From Trueperaceae bacterium (lineage in GTDB: Bacteria > Deinococcota > Deinococci > Deinococcales > Trueperaceae), in NCBI GenBank assembly GCA_020354625.1, contig CP070651.1:1369633-1433632 (forward strand): 64,000 nt of DNA, given 5' to 3'. The notes beneath the pieces were generated by a model, which saw only the letters and a list, made by a program, of their open reading frames with translations, ran no database searches and had not been told where the DNA came from. The position numbers and the translations under genes are program-made. This document shows positions 48,074-56,983 of this stretch, in pieces (position 1 is the first letter of the stretch; each line of letters begins with the position of its first letter).

Positions 48074-48808
48074 ATGGGCAATAGGGTGAGTCTTCGAGCC
48101 TCGGGGTTGATCAAGAAGTACGGTGGCCGCAGGGTGGTTGACGGCGTAAGCCTCGCCTTGGAGCCGGGAGAGATCGTTGCGTTGCTCGGTCCTAACGGTG
48201 CAGGGAAGACCACGAGTTTTTACATGGTAGTCGGGTTCGTTCGACCGAACGCCGGTCAGATCGAAATCGGCAACCAGGATATCACCACATGGCCTATGCA
48301 CAAGCGTGCCCGTCACGGTCTCGGTTACCTGGCGCAGGAACCGAGTGCGTTTCGTAAGATGACGGTCCGAGATAATCTGCTGGCCATACTGGAATTTCAG
48401 AAGCTCAGCCGCAGCGAGCAGCAGGTTCGAGCCGATAGCCTACTCGAGGAGTTCGGTCTCGAACACCTGGCGGGCCAGCGGGCCGACACGCTTTCTGGCG
48501 GAGAGCGACGACGTTTGGAGATCGCCCGTAGTCTCACGGTCGAGCCCGCCTTTATTTTGCTCGATGAGCCCTTTACTGGGGTGGATCCCAAGTCCATACG
48601 GGAGATTCAACTTCTGATTGCTGATCTGCGCGAGCGACGTGGCCTCGGTGTGCTCCTTACCGACCATAGTGTTCGAGAGACCCTGGCGATCGCCGATCGG
48701 GTCTATCTGATGTTCGACGGACAAGTTCGTTTCGACGGCACGCCAGAAGAGTTTGCAGGCGATGAGGATGTACGCAACTACTATCTGGGTAGCGATTTCC
48801 AGCTTTGA
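48074..48808 (+). CDS. lptB: LptB-type ABC transporter ATPase
   Basis: The 244-residue ATPase has Walker [10 protein letters not shown] (39-47), Q-loop [23 protein letters not shown], signature [13 protein letters not shown] (from residue 140), Walker [14 protein letters not shown] (160-172) and H-loop H198 (TDHSVRETL). [10 protein letters not shown] and [10 protein letters not shown] are typical of LptB, which powers outer-membrane lipopolysaccharide export. In a lineage without classical LPS its cargo may be another lipid or polysaccharide. GGAG lies six bases before the ATG at 48074. Confidence 0.85.
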   Translation: MGNRVSLRASGLIKKYGGRRVVDGVSLALEPGEIVALLGPNGAGKTTSFYMVVGFVRPNAGQIEIGNQDITTWPMHKRARHGLGYLAQEPSAFRKMTVRDNLLAILEFQKLSRSEQQVRADSLLEEFGLEHLAGQRADTLSGGERRRLEIARSLTVEPAFILLDEPFTGVDPKSIREIQLLIADLRERRGLGVLLTDHSVRETLAIADRVYLMFDGQVRFDGTPEEFAGDEDVRNYYLGSDFQL

Positions 48809-48890
48809 CAGACGACCGAGGGGCTCGTGTGAGAGGCTATGCTAGAGCGGGTAGACCGAGGTTTTAACCGATGGCGGAGGCGTAGCTAGT

Positions 48891-50981
48891 GTGACGTATG
48901 TTCTGAGCCTGGTCCTACTGCTGATCGTGTTGGCGGGTGTGATCGCTTTTGCAGGTGATCGCTTGGGGACCCTGGTGGGGAGACAGCGGCTCAGCCTTTT
49001 TGGCGTAAGGCCCAAATATACCGGGCAGATCGTCGGAGTGCTGGCCGGGGTCATCATCATGTTGGTCACCCTGGGGGTTTCGGCATTGGCTTTCAGAGAG
49101 GCCACTCGGGTGCTCGTCAATGCACGAACGACCGCACGAGAGGTCGATCGATTGCGCGATGAGGAGCAGGCTTTACAGTCGGAGATCGAGAATCTGCGCA
49201 ACCAGATTGCTGAGAGTCAAGATGAGCTTGCAAGCGCATTGGACACGATTTCTCGCGCTGAAGCTGATCGAGATGAGGCCCTCCTCGAGCGCGATGGAGC
49301 TCTCGAGGAGCGGCATCGTCTAGAGCGGGAGCGCGAAGGACTTCAGGCTGAGGTGGCGGCGCTGAATACCGACCTTTCTGAGATCGAACAAGAACTTTTG
49401 GTAGCGCAGTCGCTACTCGAGGTGGCCCAGACCGATTTGCAGCGTGTTGAGGGCCAGCTTGAGAAAGCACAGTTGGAGCGTGATGTGGCCGAGGGCGATG
49501 CCGAACAGGCACGGGCGGAAGCAGAGAAAGCCAAATTGGAATCCGGTCAGTTGCAGCAGGAGATGGAAAACGTCCAGCAGCAGCTCGCTTCTGCACAGGG
49601 ACAGGTCGATACGCTGAGGCAAGAGCGCAACGATTTATCGTCTCAAGTCAATACGGCACGTACGCAGTTCGAGACGGTGAGGGGACAGCTTGTGACCGCC
49701 GGCGTGCAACTCGAAACGACCCAAGCCGATCTCGAGAGCGTACAGGACCAGCTTGAAAAAGCGCAATCCGAGCGTGATCTTGCCGAGGCTGATGCCACGC
49801 AAGCGCGGATCGAGTCGGAGATGGCCCAAGCGGAGGCGGAGCATTTTCGGACCGAACTACGTAACGTGCAAGTGGAGCTCGATGGAGCCAATACACAGCT
49901 CGTCGATTTAGAGGGTGAGCTCTCGGCTGCCGAGATGGATCTCATCGATGCCGAGACCACCCTCGGTTCTATTCAGGGAGCGTTGCAAGAGGCGAACGTG
50001 GCCCGTGACCAGGCTGTGAGGGATCGGAATCAAGCCCAGCTTCAAGAAGAGCAGTTGGGGGCACAGATACGAGAGTTTCAAGGGAGGATCGTAAACCTCG
50101 ATGAGCGGATCGAAGAGTTGACGGGTGAGGCGAGTATATTGCAGCAGCAGCGTGATGAGCTCGAAACACAAGCTCTCCTTTTGGAGCAGCAGAACAGCAT
50201 GTTGCTCGCTGAGAACGAAACGCTCAAGACGACCCAAGGCCAGCTTGAGGGGATCAACGATCAGCTCGTCGACCAGATCAGGGCACGCAATGATCAGATT
50301 AATACCCTCAGCGTCGAATTTGAAGAGCTGCAGGGAGAGCTCGAGTACACCCTGGCCGAACTCGAGGGGATCCGTCTGGAATTTGAGCAGGTTGAGAGCG
50401 GAGATGTGATCTTTGCCAAAGACGAGGTCGTTTTCAGTGGAGTCGTGCGGTCTCAAAGCTCGAGTGCCATTCAACAAGAGCTCGCTGAGTTTATTCATAC
50501 CGCCAGCACGGAGACCTTGCGCCTCGGCGCTGGTGAGGTAACGCTCGAATCGGTTCAGTTTTCCAATCTGTTGGCGAAGCTCGAGAGCACCCCAGATCCG
50601 GATCTGGTGGTATTGGTTTCGCCGAGCAGCCAGTTCCGCGGGTCGCAGATCGAAGTCGATGCCAACGTCTATAAAAACAGTAAGATCTTCGATCAAGGTC
50701 AGTTGCTTGTTAGCCAGCAGATCCATTTGGGAAGTGACGAGCTCAGGGCCAGCCAAGAGGCTCTGGGCCGGGTTCTGTCACAGCTGATGGTCGAAGCCAA
50801 CCGCATTCTTACGGGTAAGGGTTTGATTGCGCCTTCACCGCCACGACTCATGAACTTTTCGGTGGAGGGATTCAGCAGTCAGCTGATGCACCTCACGGGA
50901 TCGGTCACAGTCGGTGTCGTGGCGACCGAGCCGATCTATCTCGCCGGGCCGGCCCTGCTCGAACTGTTGATACTCAACTAG
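48891..50981 (+). CDS. DUF3084 membrane-anchored coiled-coil protein
   Basis: The 696-residue protein has two N-terminal membrane helices (about 3-22 and 46-68) flanking GDRLGTLVGRQRLSLFGVRPKYTGQIVGVL, the DUF3084 signature. A coiled coil of about 430 residues follows, then a globular C-terminal domain (from VIFAKDEVVFSGVVRSQSSSA) of about 190 residues. The coil contains a 98-residue internal duplication (VEGQLEKAQLERDVAEGDAE versus VQDQLEKAQSERDLAEADAT). It probably spans the periplasm; relatives occur in Deinococcota and cyanobacteria. The function is unknown. GGAGG lies ten bases before the GTG start. Confidence 0.85.
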   Translation: MTYVLSLVLLLIVLAGVIAFAGDRLGTLVGRQRLSLFGVRPKYTGQIVGVLAGVIIMLVTLGVSALAFREATRVLVNARTTAREVDRLRDEEQALQSEIENLRNQIAESQDELASALDTISRAEADRDEALLERDGALEERHRLEREREGLQAEVAALNTDLSEIEQELLVAQSLLEVAQTDLQRVEGQLEKAQLERDVAEGDAEQARAEAEKAKLESGQLQQEMENVQQQLASAQGQVDTLRQERNDLSSQVNTARTQFETVRGQLVTAGVQLETTQADLESVQDQLEKAQSERDLAEADATQARIESEMAQAEAEHFRTELRNVQVELDGANTQLVDLEGELSAAEMDLIDAETTLGSIQGALQEANVARDQAVRDRNQAQLQEEQLGAQIREFQGRIVNLDERIEELTGEASILQQQRDELETQALLLEQQNSMLLAENETLKTTQGQLEGINDQLVDQIRARNDQINTLSVEFEELQGELEYTLAELEGIRLEFEQVESGDVIFAKDEVVFSGVVRSQSSSAIQQELAEFIHTASTETLRLGAGEVTLESVQFSNLLAKLESTPDPDLVVLVSPSSQFRGSQIEVDANVYKNSKIFDQGQLLVSQQIHLGSDELRASQEALGRVLSQLMVEANRILTGKGLIAPSPPRLMNFSVEGFSSQLMHLTGSVTVGVVATEPIYLAGPALLELLILN

Positions 50982-50990
50982 GAGGGCAAC

Positions 50991-51818
50991 ATGATCCAGT
51001 CGATTCTGCTTGCGATCGATGCTTCCGAGCACGCGAAGATTGCGACGTCCTATGCCAACTTTCTCGCCTATAAGTTTGACGCCACCCTCGATGCGGTCTA
51101 CGTTATCGATCGCCGCTTGACCAACATGACCTATTGGATCGATTACGGCGCCCTCAGTATTCCAGCGAGCCGTTTTTCCGAGGAGATGGAACAGGTGCTC
51201 ACAGTACATGGGGAGGCGTTGCTAGAGCAGGTCAAGGAAAAGGCTGCCAAAGCGGGGGTTCGTCACCGTGTGGAGCTCCACTCTGGCATCCCCGCTCAAA
51301 AGATCGTGGAAGCGGCCAAGGACTGCGACTTGATCGTGCTCGGCAGGTGTGGTGAGTCGGGTAGTCTGGGGGATGGGTTGGGGCTCGGTACGGTAGCAGA
51401 GCGCGTTTTGCGAAGTGCCAGACAGCCGGTATTGAGCACACCCTCAACGTTTCAGGATATCGAACGAGTTGTACTGGGGTTCGATGGATCCAGCCGCGCA
51501 CAGAGTGCGATGCGTTATGCCCTCGAATTGGCGAAACGACTCGGTTTGGGAGTGCTCGCCTTGAGTGTCGATCAAGATGAGGCAGTAAATTCGAGGCGCC
51601 TGGAAATCGTTCGAAACTACGCCGAACCGTTTGAACTCGACGTCGTGACCCGATCGCTTCGCGGTGACCCGGTTGATGGGATTTTGCACCAGCTGGAGCA
51701 GGGGGATGTAATTGCTATCGGGGCCTTCGGTGAGGGGCGTGTGCGGGAGTGGTTGCTGGGCTCTACGACAGAAGCCATCTTGCGTCGGGCAGATCACCCT
51801 GTGTTGCTCCATCGGTAA
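50991..51818 (+). CDS. Tandem universal stress protein
   Basis: The 275-residue cytosolic protein consists of two UspA domains (about 1-145 and 150-275). Both end in the ATP-binding signature: GRCGESGSLGDGLGLGTVAERVL in the first and GAFGEGRVREWLLGSTTEAIL in the second. Each begins with a beta strand and acidic residue (ILLAIDASEHA and VVLGFDGSSRA). It begins ten bases after the DUF3084 stop with AGGAGG before the ATG, so the two genes are probably one operon. Confidence 0.92.
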   Translation: MIQSILLAIDASEHAKIATSYANFLAYKFDATLDAVYVIDRRLTNMTYWIDYGALSIPASRFSEEMEQVLTVHGEALLEQVKEKAAKAGVRHRVELHSGIPAQKIVEAAKDCDLIVLGRCGESGSLGDGLGLGTVAERVLRSARQPVLSTPSTFQDIERVVLGFDGSSRAQSAMRYALELAKRLGLGVLALSVDQDEAVNSRRLEIVRNYAEPFELDVVTRSLRGDPVDGILHQLEQGDVIAIGAFGEGRVREWLLGSTTEAILRRADHPVLLHR

Positions 51819-52000
51819 AGACGTCTATCTTAAAGCATATCCGAGGTGTAGCTTGGGATCTGTAGCCGCCCACGATTCTCGGTTTGTTGCTGGAGTTTGT
51901 TGTCGACAAAGGGTGTAGAGAGTTCTTTGACGGCTGTTCGGGCTGTGCTGGACTACACATTCGCGTATATCGCAACTAGGTTGGTCGGCAGACACTCATA

Positions 52001-52381
52001 TTACAGCGGTTCGAGGAAGCGTTGTACCTCTATACGGTATCCGTCAGGATCACGGGCGAAGAAATGGTAGATCCCGTAGGTCGGATTGAGCGTGGGAGGA
52101 GCCTCTGTCTCGATGCCGAGGCTGCGAAGGTGTTGATAGACGGCATCAACCTCTCGGGTGACCAGGGTGAGGATGAGCCCGTGGTGTGGTGAAAGGGCCT
52201 CAGCATGTTGGCAAAACCCCAGGTAGGTCTCTGCGCCGGTACGAAAGATGAGGCACGTTCCCTGGTCACGTGCTAGCGCGAGTCCTAGGTCGCGTTCGTA
52301 GAAGTCGCGGGTCGCTTCGAGGTCGCATACCGGATAGAAGCCGATGAAGGCGTCGAAAGTAGATTTGAGATCGTCTGTCAT
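52001..52381 (-). CDS. VOC-superfamily (glyoxalase/dioxygenase-like) protein
   Basis: The 126-residue protein has the paired beta-alpha-beta modules of the vicinal oxygen chelate fold: FYPVCDLEATRDFYERDLGL and, in the second half, AVYQHLRSLGIETEAPPTLNPTYGIYHFFARDPDGYRIEVQRF. The Glu near the end and H67 or H68 (LSPHHGLILTL) may bind metal. Relatives include glyoxalases and antibiotic-binding proteins; the substrate is unknown. A TTG one codon earlier is an alternative start. Confidence 0.82.
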   Translation of the reverse strand: MTDDLKSTFDAFIGFYPVCDLEATRDFYERDLGLALARDQGTCLIFRTGAETYLGFCQHAEALSPHHGLILTLVTREVDAVYQHLRSLGIETEAPPTLNPTYGIYHFFARDPDGYRIEVQRFLEPL

Positions 52382-52464
52382 CAAGTACCGTCCGAGAAGG
52401 GGATGTGTCTCGGTTCATCATACAGCGCGACCCAACAAACGCTATATTGCACACCGTTGCTTTA

Positions 52465-52565
52465 GGGTGATGAGTGATGGGTAATGAGCGATGAGTGTTG
52501 TAACGGATATGGTTGAACCCGTATCCTTCGCAGCACTCATACCTCATGACTCATTTCTCATCACC
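52465..52565. repeat. Inverted-repeat element, copy 3
   Basis: The left arm (GGGTGATGAGTGATGGGTAA) ends near 52500 and the right arm (CACTCATACCTCATGACTCA) starts near 52532. The centre itself folds: GGATATGG pairs with CCCGTATCC, so the whole element forms one long hairpin. It lies between the divergent or convergent ends of the VOC and SpoU genes. Confidence 0.8.
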
Positions 52566-52652
52566 TGTGGATTAAAGCGGTTGCCATAGTTATGTAAGCA
52601 GGTATCATCCAAGAAACGGGCTACAGGACGGTATTTCACCCACTGACTTTGT

Positions 52653-53492
52653 CTATGACCAGATGATACCTGCTTTAGCTGCAGACCGGCGCTGCCTCAG
52701 CACTTCATAAAGGAGAAGTGCCCCGCTGGTAGCAACGTTTAGGCTATCCGCAAGCCCCTGCATGGGGATGCTCACCTGGCGGGAGGCCGCTGCCAACCAA
52801 GCCGGGGTGAGCCCGCCATGTTCTGTGCCCAAGAGGATCGCGGTGGATCCTAGATAAGACTCGTCCCAGTAGGGAAGGTCGGCGCCAGGTGAAGTCGCGA
52901 TAAGTTCGACTCTGTTGGCTTGCAAGAAGTCGATAAGTTCAAGCGTATCGGTAATGATGACCGGGCGGCTGAACAGACTCCCCATGCTGGCTCGTACCAC
53001 GTTGGGGTTGAAGATGTCGGTGCCTGTTCCCGTGATAAAGACCGCATCGACGTTTGTCGCATCGGCTGTGCGGAGCAGGGCTCCCAAATTCCCCGGCTTT
53101 TCGAGACCATCGAGAATCAGAAGCAGACTGTTTCGGGCCAGGGTGAGCGCGTTGAGTGTCGTACGCCAGCTCTTCGCCGTAGCCAAGACGCCGTCAGGGT
53201 GTTCGCGGGTGCTCACCCGCTTGAACGCGGCAGCCGATGTTTCGATCGACTTGACGGAAGTGTGCTGTTCGAGCTTGGGTATCAAGGCGCGACCCTGGTT
53301 CGACAAAAACTCCGGGCAGATCAGAACCTGTTCGAGGGGAATACATCCCTCTAAGGCGCGAGTGAGTTCTCGTACGCCCTCGATGAGGAATCGACCCTTT
53401 ACCTCGCGTTGGCGACGCTCTTTAAGCCGTGCCAGGGCCTTGATGGTAGGATTTTGTGGGCTGTCGATTCGCGTTCGCTTCGTGGCCCGCAT
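52653..53492 (-). CDS. TrmH/SpoU-family RNA 2'-O-methyltransferase
   Basis: The product, 279 residues from the ATG at 53492, has an N-terminal substrate-binding domain (SPQNPTIKALARLKERRQREVKGRFLIEGVRELTRAL) and a SPOUT knot with ILDGLEKPGNLGALLRTADATNVDAV, NPNVVRASMGSLFSRPV, TAILLGTEHGGLTPAWL and VSIPMQGLADSLNVATSGALLLYEVLRQR, the three TrmH motifs. It transfers methyl from S-adenosylmethionine to a ribose 2'-OH, probably in 23S rRNA. TACAAT ends six bases before the start. Confidence 0.92.
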   Translation of the reverse strand: MRATKRTRIDSPQNPTIKALARLKERRQREVKGRFLIEGVRELTRALEGCIPLEQVLICPEFLSNQGRALIPKLEQHTSVKSIETSAAAFKRVSTREHPDGVLATAKSWRTTLNALTLARNSLLLILDGLEKPGNLGALLRTADATNVDAVFITGTGTDIFNPNVVRASMGSLFSRPVIITDTLELIDFLQANRVELIATSPGADLPYWDESYLGSTAILLGTEHGGLTPAWLAAASRQVSIPMQGLADSLNVATSGALLLYEVLRQRRSAAKAGIIWS

Positions 53493-53498
53493 GTTGGC

Positions 53499-53504
53499 AT
53501 TGTA
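53499..53504 (-). promoter_or_regulatory. -10 box TACAAT, SpoU methyltransferase gene
   Basis: TACAAT on the minus strand ends six bases before the ATG at 53492, with no Shine-Dalgarno sequence. Confidence 0.45.
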
Positions 53505-53636
53505 ATCCCAACCCGGCAGCGGTAACGATCCACGGCGAGATTCCTCGGTTGTACAAACAGAATCCACGTGAGTTGAGATGGAGGGACAGTGTGCGCTTGC
53601 GTCTTATTCAAAGCCTCCATGATTCGTTGCACGTCT

Positions 53637-53642
53637 TACAAT
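53637..53642 (+). promoter_or_regulatory. -10 box TACAAT, sulfurtransferase gene
   Basis: TACAAT ends seven bases before the ATG at 53650. It is the plus-strand partner of the SpoU promoter in a 157-base divergent gap. Confidence 0.45.
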
Positions 53643-53649
53643 CGATGCT

Positions 53650-54486
53650 ATGAGTAATCTCATTCGTCCCCAGGATCTGTACACCGAGCTCACCTCCCCG
53701 TCTCTGCGCATCGTCGATACGCGCTTCGATCTACAAGACCCGAAAGCGGGCCGCCAAGCTTACCGCGAAGCCCACCTGCCCGGGGCGATTTATTTCGACT
53801 TGGATGAAGATCTCTCTACACCTCCTGGACGTCATGGGGGGCGTCACCCGCTACCCGATATGGAGGCGTTCGCAGTCAGACTCGGCCAGGCCGGGATCGG
53901 TAATGATAGCTCTGTAGTGGTCTATGATGACAGCGGTGGGATGTTTGCCGGCCGCTTCTGGTGGATGTTGCGCTATCTGGGCCACGGTAAGGTCAAGCTC
54001 CTCGACGGTGGTTTTACGGCCTGGCAGGCGGCGGGCTTCGAGGTTACCGGTGAGATTCCCACCTTCGACTCGACAGAGTTCAAAGCGTCTGTTCAGGCAG
54101 AGATGATGGTTGACAGGGAGTACGTGATGAGGAGGTTGGATGACCCGGGATTGCTGCTCATCGATGCAAGAGCCGCTGAGCGGTATCGTGGTGAGGTTGA
54201 ACCGATCGATTCTCAAGCGGGCCACATTCCCTCGGCGATCAATCTCCCCTTCGCAGGAAATCTGCGAGAAGGCCGCTTCAAGCCGGCCGAGGAACTCCGA
54301 AAGCGGTATGCCGTAACCGAGGAAGTCGAGGAAGTGGTTCTCTACTGCGGTTCTGGGGTGAGCGCCGCCCATAACCTGATCGCCTTGGAAGAGGCGGGTA
54401 TCAGAGGTGCGAAGCTCTACCTCGGATCTTGGAGTGATTGGTGTTCGTTCCGAGACGCCCCTATTGCGACGGGTGAAGACGGTTAG
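53650..54486 (+). CDS. sseA: Two-domain sulfurtransferase (SseA type)
   Basis: The 278-residue protein has two rhodanese domains. The first (IVDTRFDLQDPKAGRQAYREAHLPGAIYFDLDEDLS, GGRHPLP) is inactive; the second carries the catalytic loop CGSGVSA with C233 and ends KLYLGSWSDWCS. The CGSGV[ST]A loop is that of 3-mercaptopyruvate sulfurtransferases, so it probably moves sulfur from 3-mercaptopyruvate, with thiosulfate as a second choice. It has no export signal. Tag follows after 30 bases. Confidence 0.88.
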   Translation: MSNLIRPQDLYTELTSPSLRIVDTRFDLQDPKAGRQAYREAHLPGAIYFDLDEDLSTPPGRHGGRHPLPDMEAFAVRLGQAGIGNDSSVVVYDDSGGMFAGRFWWMLRYLGHGKVKLLDGGFTAWQAAGFEVTGEIPTFDSTEFKASVQAEMMVDREYVMRRLDDPGLLLIDARAAERYRGEVEPIDSQAGHIPSAINLPFAGNLREGRFKPAEELRKRYAVTEEVEEVVLYCGSGVSAAHNLIALEEAGIRGAKLYLGSWSDWCSFRDAPIATGEDG

Positions 54487-54516
54487 AGGCCCATCAGCCC
54501 AAACGGAGGGGGTAGG

Positions 54517-55095
54517 ATGTCGAATCGGTGTGCGTGGGCAGAAGGTGATATGCGATTGGTTGCCTATCACGATCGTGAATGGGGTGTGCCTGTGCACGAT
54601 GACGGCAAGCTCTTCGAGTTTCTCTTGCTCGAGAGCTTCCAAGCAGGTCTTAGTTGGCTTACGATCTTGAGGAAACGAGAGAACTTTCGGCGCGCCTTCG
54701 ATGGTATGGATGCCGAGAAGATCGCGGCCTATGGCGAGAGAAAAATCGAGGAACTTCTACAAGATGCCGGCATCGTACGCAACCGGAGTAAAATTCGTGC
54801 GGCTATAGGTAATGCCAAAGCCTTTCTGAAGGTTCAAGATAACTTCGGCAGTTTCGATCGCTACCTGTGGGCGTTTGTCGGGGGCCAGCCGGTCGTCAAT
54901 GCTTGGAGAAGTGCTGAGGAGATCCCGGTTACAACGCCCCAGTCGGATGCTCTGAGCGAGGACTTAAAAAGGCGAGGGTTTGCATTTGTGGGGCCCACCA
55001 TCGTCTACGCGCATATGCAAGCGACCGGCATGGTCATGGATCACACGATCGACTGCTTCCGATACCGGGAATTGACAAGCCAGGGTCCGAGCTGA
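54517..55095 (+). CDS. tag: DNA-3-methyladenine glycosylase I
   Basis: The 192-residue enzyme removes 3-methyladenine from alkylated DNA. The zinc ligands match E. coli Tag: C5 (NRCAWAEG), H18 (AYHDREWGVPVHDD), H176 and C180 (DHTIDCFRY). LLLESFQAGLSWLTILRKRENFRRAF holds the conserved Glu of the base pocket and FVGPTIVYAHMQATGMV follows the helix-hairpin-helix. GGAGGGGG lies four bases before the ATG. Confidence 0.95.
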   Translation: MSNRCAWAEGDMRLVAYHDREWGVPVHDDGKLFEFLLLESFQAGLSWLTILRKRENFRRAFDGMDAEKIAAYGERKIEELLQDAGIVRNRSKIRAAIGNAKAFLKVQDNFGSFDRYLWAFVGGQPVVNAWRSAEEIPVTTPQSDALSEDLKRRGFAFVGPTIVYAHMQATGMVMDHTIDCFRYRELTSQGPS

Positions 55096-55103
55096 ATTGA
55101 GAG

Positions 55104-55109
55104 TATGAT
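55104..55109 (+). promoter_or_regulatory. -10 box TATGAT, carboxypeptidase gene
   Basis: TATGAT ends five bases before the GTG at 55115; no Shine-Dalgarno sequence is present. It begins nine bases after the tag stop. Confidence 0.45.
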
Positions 55110-55114
55110 GACAC

Positions 55115-56626
55115 GTGTCGCTTGAGGAAAAACTAGCCAAGCTAAAAACCTATCTCGGGGAGGTAAACGATCTCGGTGCCGCAGCGTCGTTGTTGGCCTG
55201 GGACCAAGTTACCTATATGCCGGTGGGTGGTGCGGTGGCAAGGCAGCGCCAAATCGCTCTGTTGCAACGGTTGTCACACGAGAAGTTCATCGGACGCGAG
55301 GTGGGACGGCTATTAGACGATCTCGTTCCCTTGGAGCAGGAGCTCGATCCGGATTCGTTGGATGCCTGCTTGCTGCGTGTGGCCCGCCGTGACTACGAGC
55401 ACGCCGTCAAAATCCCTCCAGACTTTTTGGCGAAACTTCATGAGAACGCAGCCAGAAGCTATCAAGCTTGGTCCGAGGCACGTCCGGCGAACGATTTTTC
55501 CAAAGTGGTCGAGCCACTGGAGCTTACGCTCGAGCTGAGTCGGCGCTATGGGGAGTTCTTTCCTGAGAGCGAACACCCTGCTGATCCCCTGATCGATCAG
55601 AGCGATGAGGGGATGACGGTGGCCCTTCTCCGTCCGCTATTTCGTACCCTGCGTAGAGAGTTGGTGCCGCTGGTCGAGGCCATTTGTTCCCAAGAGTCGG
55701 TCGATAACAGCGTGTTGCATCGGTATTATCCGGAAAACGAGCAGCTCGCCTTCGGTCTGAAGATCGCCAGAGATTTCGGCTACGACCTCGGGCGCGGTCG
55801 TCAGGACAAGAGCCCACATCCCTTTGCAACGAACTTCAGCATCGACGACGTGCGCATCACCACATGGGTGGATGAGAGGGATGTTCGTGAAGCGCTGTTC
55901 AGTACGCTCCACGAGTCCGGTCACGCCATGTACGAGCAGGGCGTCAGCCGGAGTTTGGAAGGAACACCCCTCGCGAGCGGCGTGTCGAGTGGTGTTCACG
56001 AAAGCCAATCGCGCCTATGGGAAAACCTTGTCGGTCGGAGCCGTGGGTTTTGGGAGCATTACTATCCGAGCCTTCGGGAGAGCTTTCCCGAGCAGCTTGG
56101 CGGTGTTTCCGTCGATTCGTTTTACCGTGCGATCAACAGCGTTCGCAAGTCGCTCGTTCGCACCAAGGCCGATGAAGTCACCTATAACCTGCATGTGATC
56201 TTACGGTTCGAGCTGGAGCTAGAGCTCTTGGAAGGCAAGCTTGCGATCCATGATCTGCCTGATGCCTGGAGAGACAGATCGTACCGCTACCTCGGAATCA
56301 CCCCCGAAGAGGATCGGGACGGGGTCTTGCAAGATGTCCATTGGTACTCGGGGGCGATCGGGGGTGCTTTTCAAGGATATTCGCTCGGCAATATCCTAAG
56401 CGCCCAGTTTTATGAAGCGGCTATCAATGCTGTTCCGAGCATCCCCTCGGAGATCGAGGCGGGGAACTTCACGTCGCTCTACACGTGGTTGAAGTTCAAT
56501 ATCTACCGCCACGGCCGCAAGTACCCTCCACAAGATCTCATCAAGCGCGCTACTTCACAGGATCTGATGATCGAGCCCTACCTCCGTTATCTACGAACCA
56601 AGTATGGAAAGCTTTACTCCTTGTGA
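55115..56626 (+). CDS. Carboxypeptidase Taq (M32 metallopeptidase)
   Basis: The 503-residue cytosolic enzyme removes C-terminal amino acids. The zinc motif is HESGH at residues 266-270 (STLHESGHAMYEQG), followed by SGVHESQSRLWENLVGRSRGFWEHYYP with the third ligand Glu, and IRTKADEVTYNLHVILRFELE, all M32 signatures. The length matches the Thermus aquaticus enzyme for which the family is named. The start is a GTG directly behind a TATGAT box. Confidence 0.95.
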   Translation: MSLEEKLAKLKTYLGEVNDLGAAASLLAWDQVTYMPVGGAVARQRQIALLQRLSHEKFIGREVGRLLDDLVPLEQELDPDSLDACLLRVARRDYEHAVKIPPDFLAKLHENAARSYQAWSEARPANDFSKVVEPLELTLELSRRYGEFFPESEHPADPLIDQSDEGMTVALLRPLFRTLRRELVPLVEAICSQESVDNSVLHRYYPENEQLAFGLKIARDFGYDLGRGRQDKSPHPFATNFSIDDVRITTWVDERDVREALFSTLHESGHAMYEQGVSRSLEGTPLASGVSSGVHESQSRLWENLVGRSRGFWEHYYPSLRESFPEQLGGVSVDSFYRAINSVRKSLVRTKADEVTYNLHVILRFELELELLEGKLAIHDLPDAWRDRSYRYLGITPEEDRDGVLQDVHWYSGAIGGAFQGYSLGNILSAQFYEAAINAVPSIPSEIEAGNFTSLYTWLKFNIYRHGRKYPPQDLIKRATSQDLMIEPYLRYLRTKYGKLYSL

Positions 56627-56670
56627 AGGCCACGATGCGGGTTTCAGGAGTCTTGAACCAAGACCTTCTA

Positions 56671-56775
56671 GGAAATGGGTGATGGGTGTCGCGAAGGTCG
56701 CGGTTGAGCCAGACCATTCGCCGTCACCCACACATTACCCCTTACTCTCCTCCCGTCACTCTTCTACCGTCACCA
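56671..56775. repeat. Inverted-repeat element, copy 4 (degenerate)
   Basis: The left arm is short (AAATGGGTGATGGGTG, 56674-56689). The right arm (56722-56775) is longer and drifted: CGTCACCCACACATTACCCC and on to CCGTCACTCTTCTACCGTCACC. The centre holds GCGAAGGTCGCGG. It is the most decayed of the five. Confidence 0.65.
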
Positions 56776-56971
56776 ACTAAAAAACCTCCTGAAATTTGGC
56801 TTGGCTAGGCCTGATCAAACAAGATTACAGGTTACTTCTTCCGATCGAGGCAACGTATTTGAACGACGCCCCTAGGGTTATGAGAGGGTGTAGGTGATGA
56901 TCCCTTGTCGTTCGCCGATGTCGTCTGCCGGTAGGGAAGATCGGATGTGGCTACGACCGTTGTCTTCGCTG

Positions 56972-56977
56972 TAGGCT
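56972..56977 (+). promoter_or_regulatory. -10-like box TAGGCT, DUF2071 gene
   Basis: TAGGCT ends six bases before the GTG at 56984. The intervening GGGAGG touches the start codon and is too close to work as a Shine-Dalgarno sequence. Confidence 0.35.
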
Positions 56978-56983
56978 GGGAGG

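Larger units (their letters stand above)
56627..56983. other. Intergenic region after carboxypeptidase Taq
   Basis: A short hairpin, GTCTTG-AAC-CAAGAC at 56650-56664, lies just beyond the stop and may end transcription, though no T-run follows. Inverted-repeat copy 4 comes next. The last 200 bases, before the DUF2071 gene, show no gene. Confidence 0.5.

Noticed and set aside
49908-50756. Open frame of 282 codons on the minus strand inside the DUF3084 gene
   Set aside because: It mirrors the coiled-coil codons and gives a Leu-rich sequence of the kind expected from reversing Glu/Gln codons.
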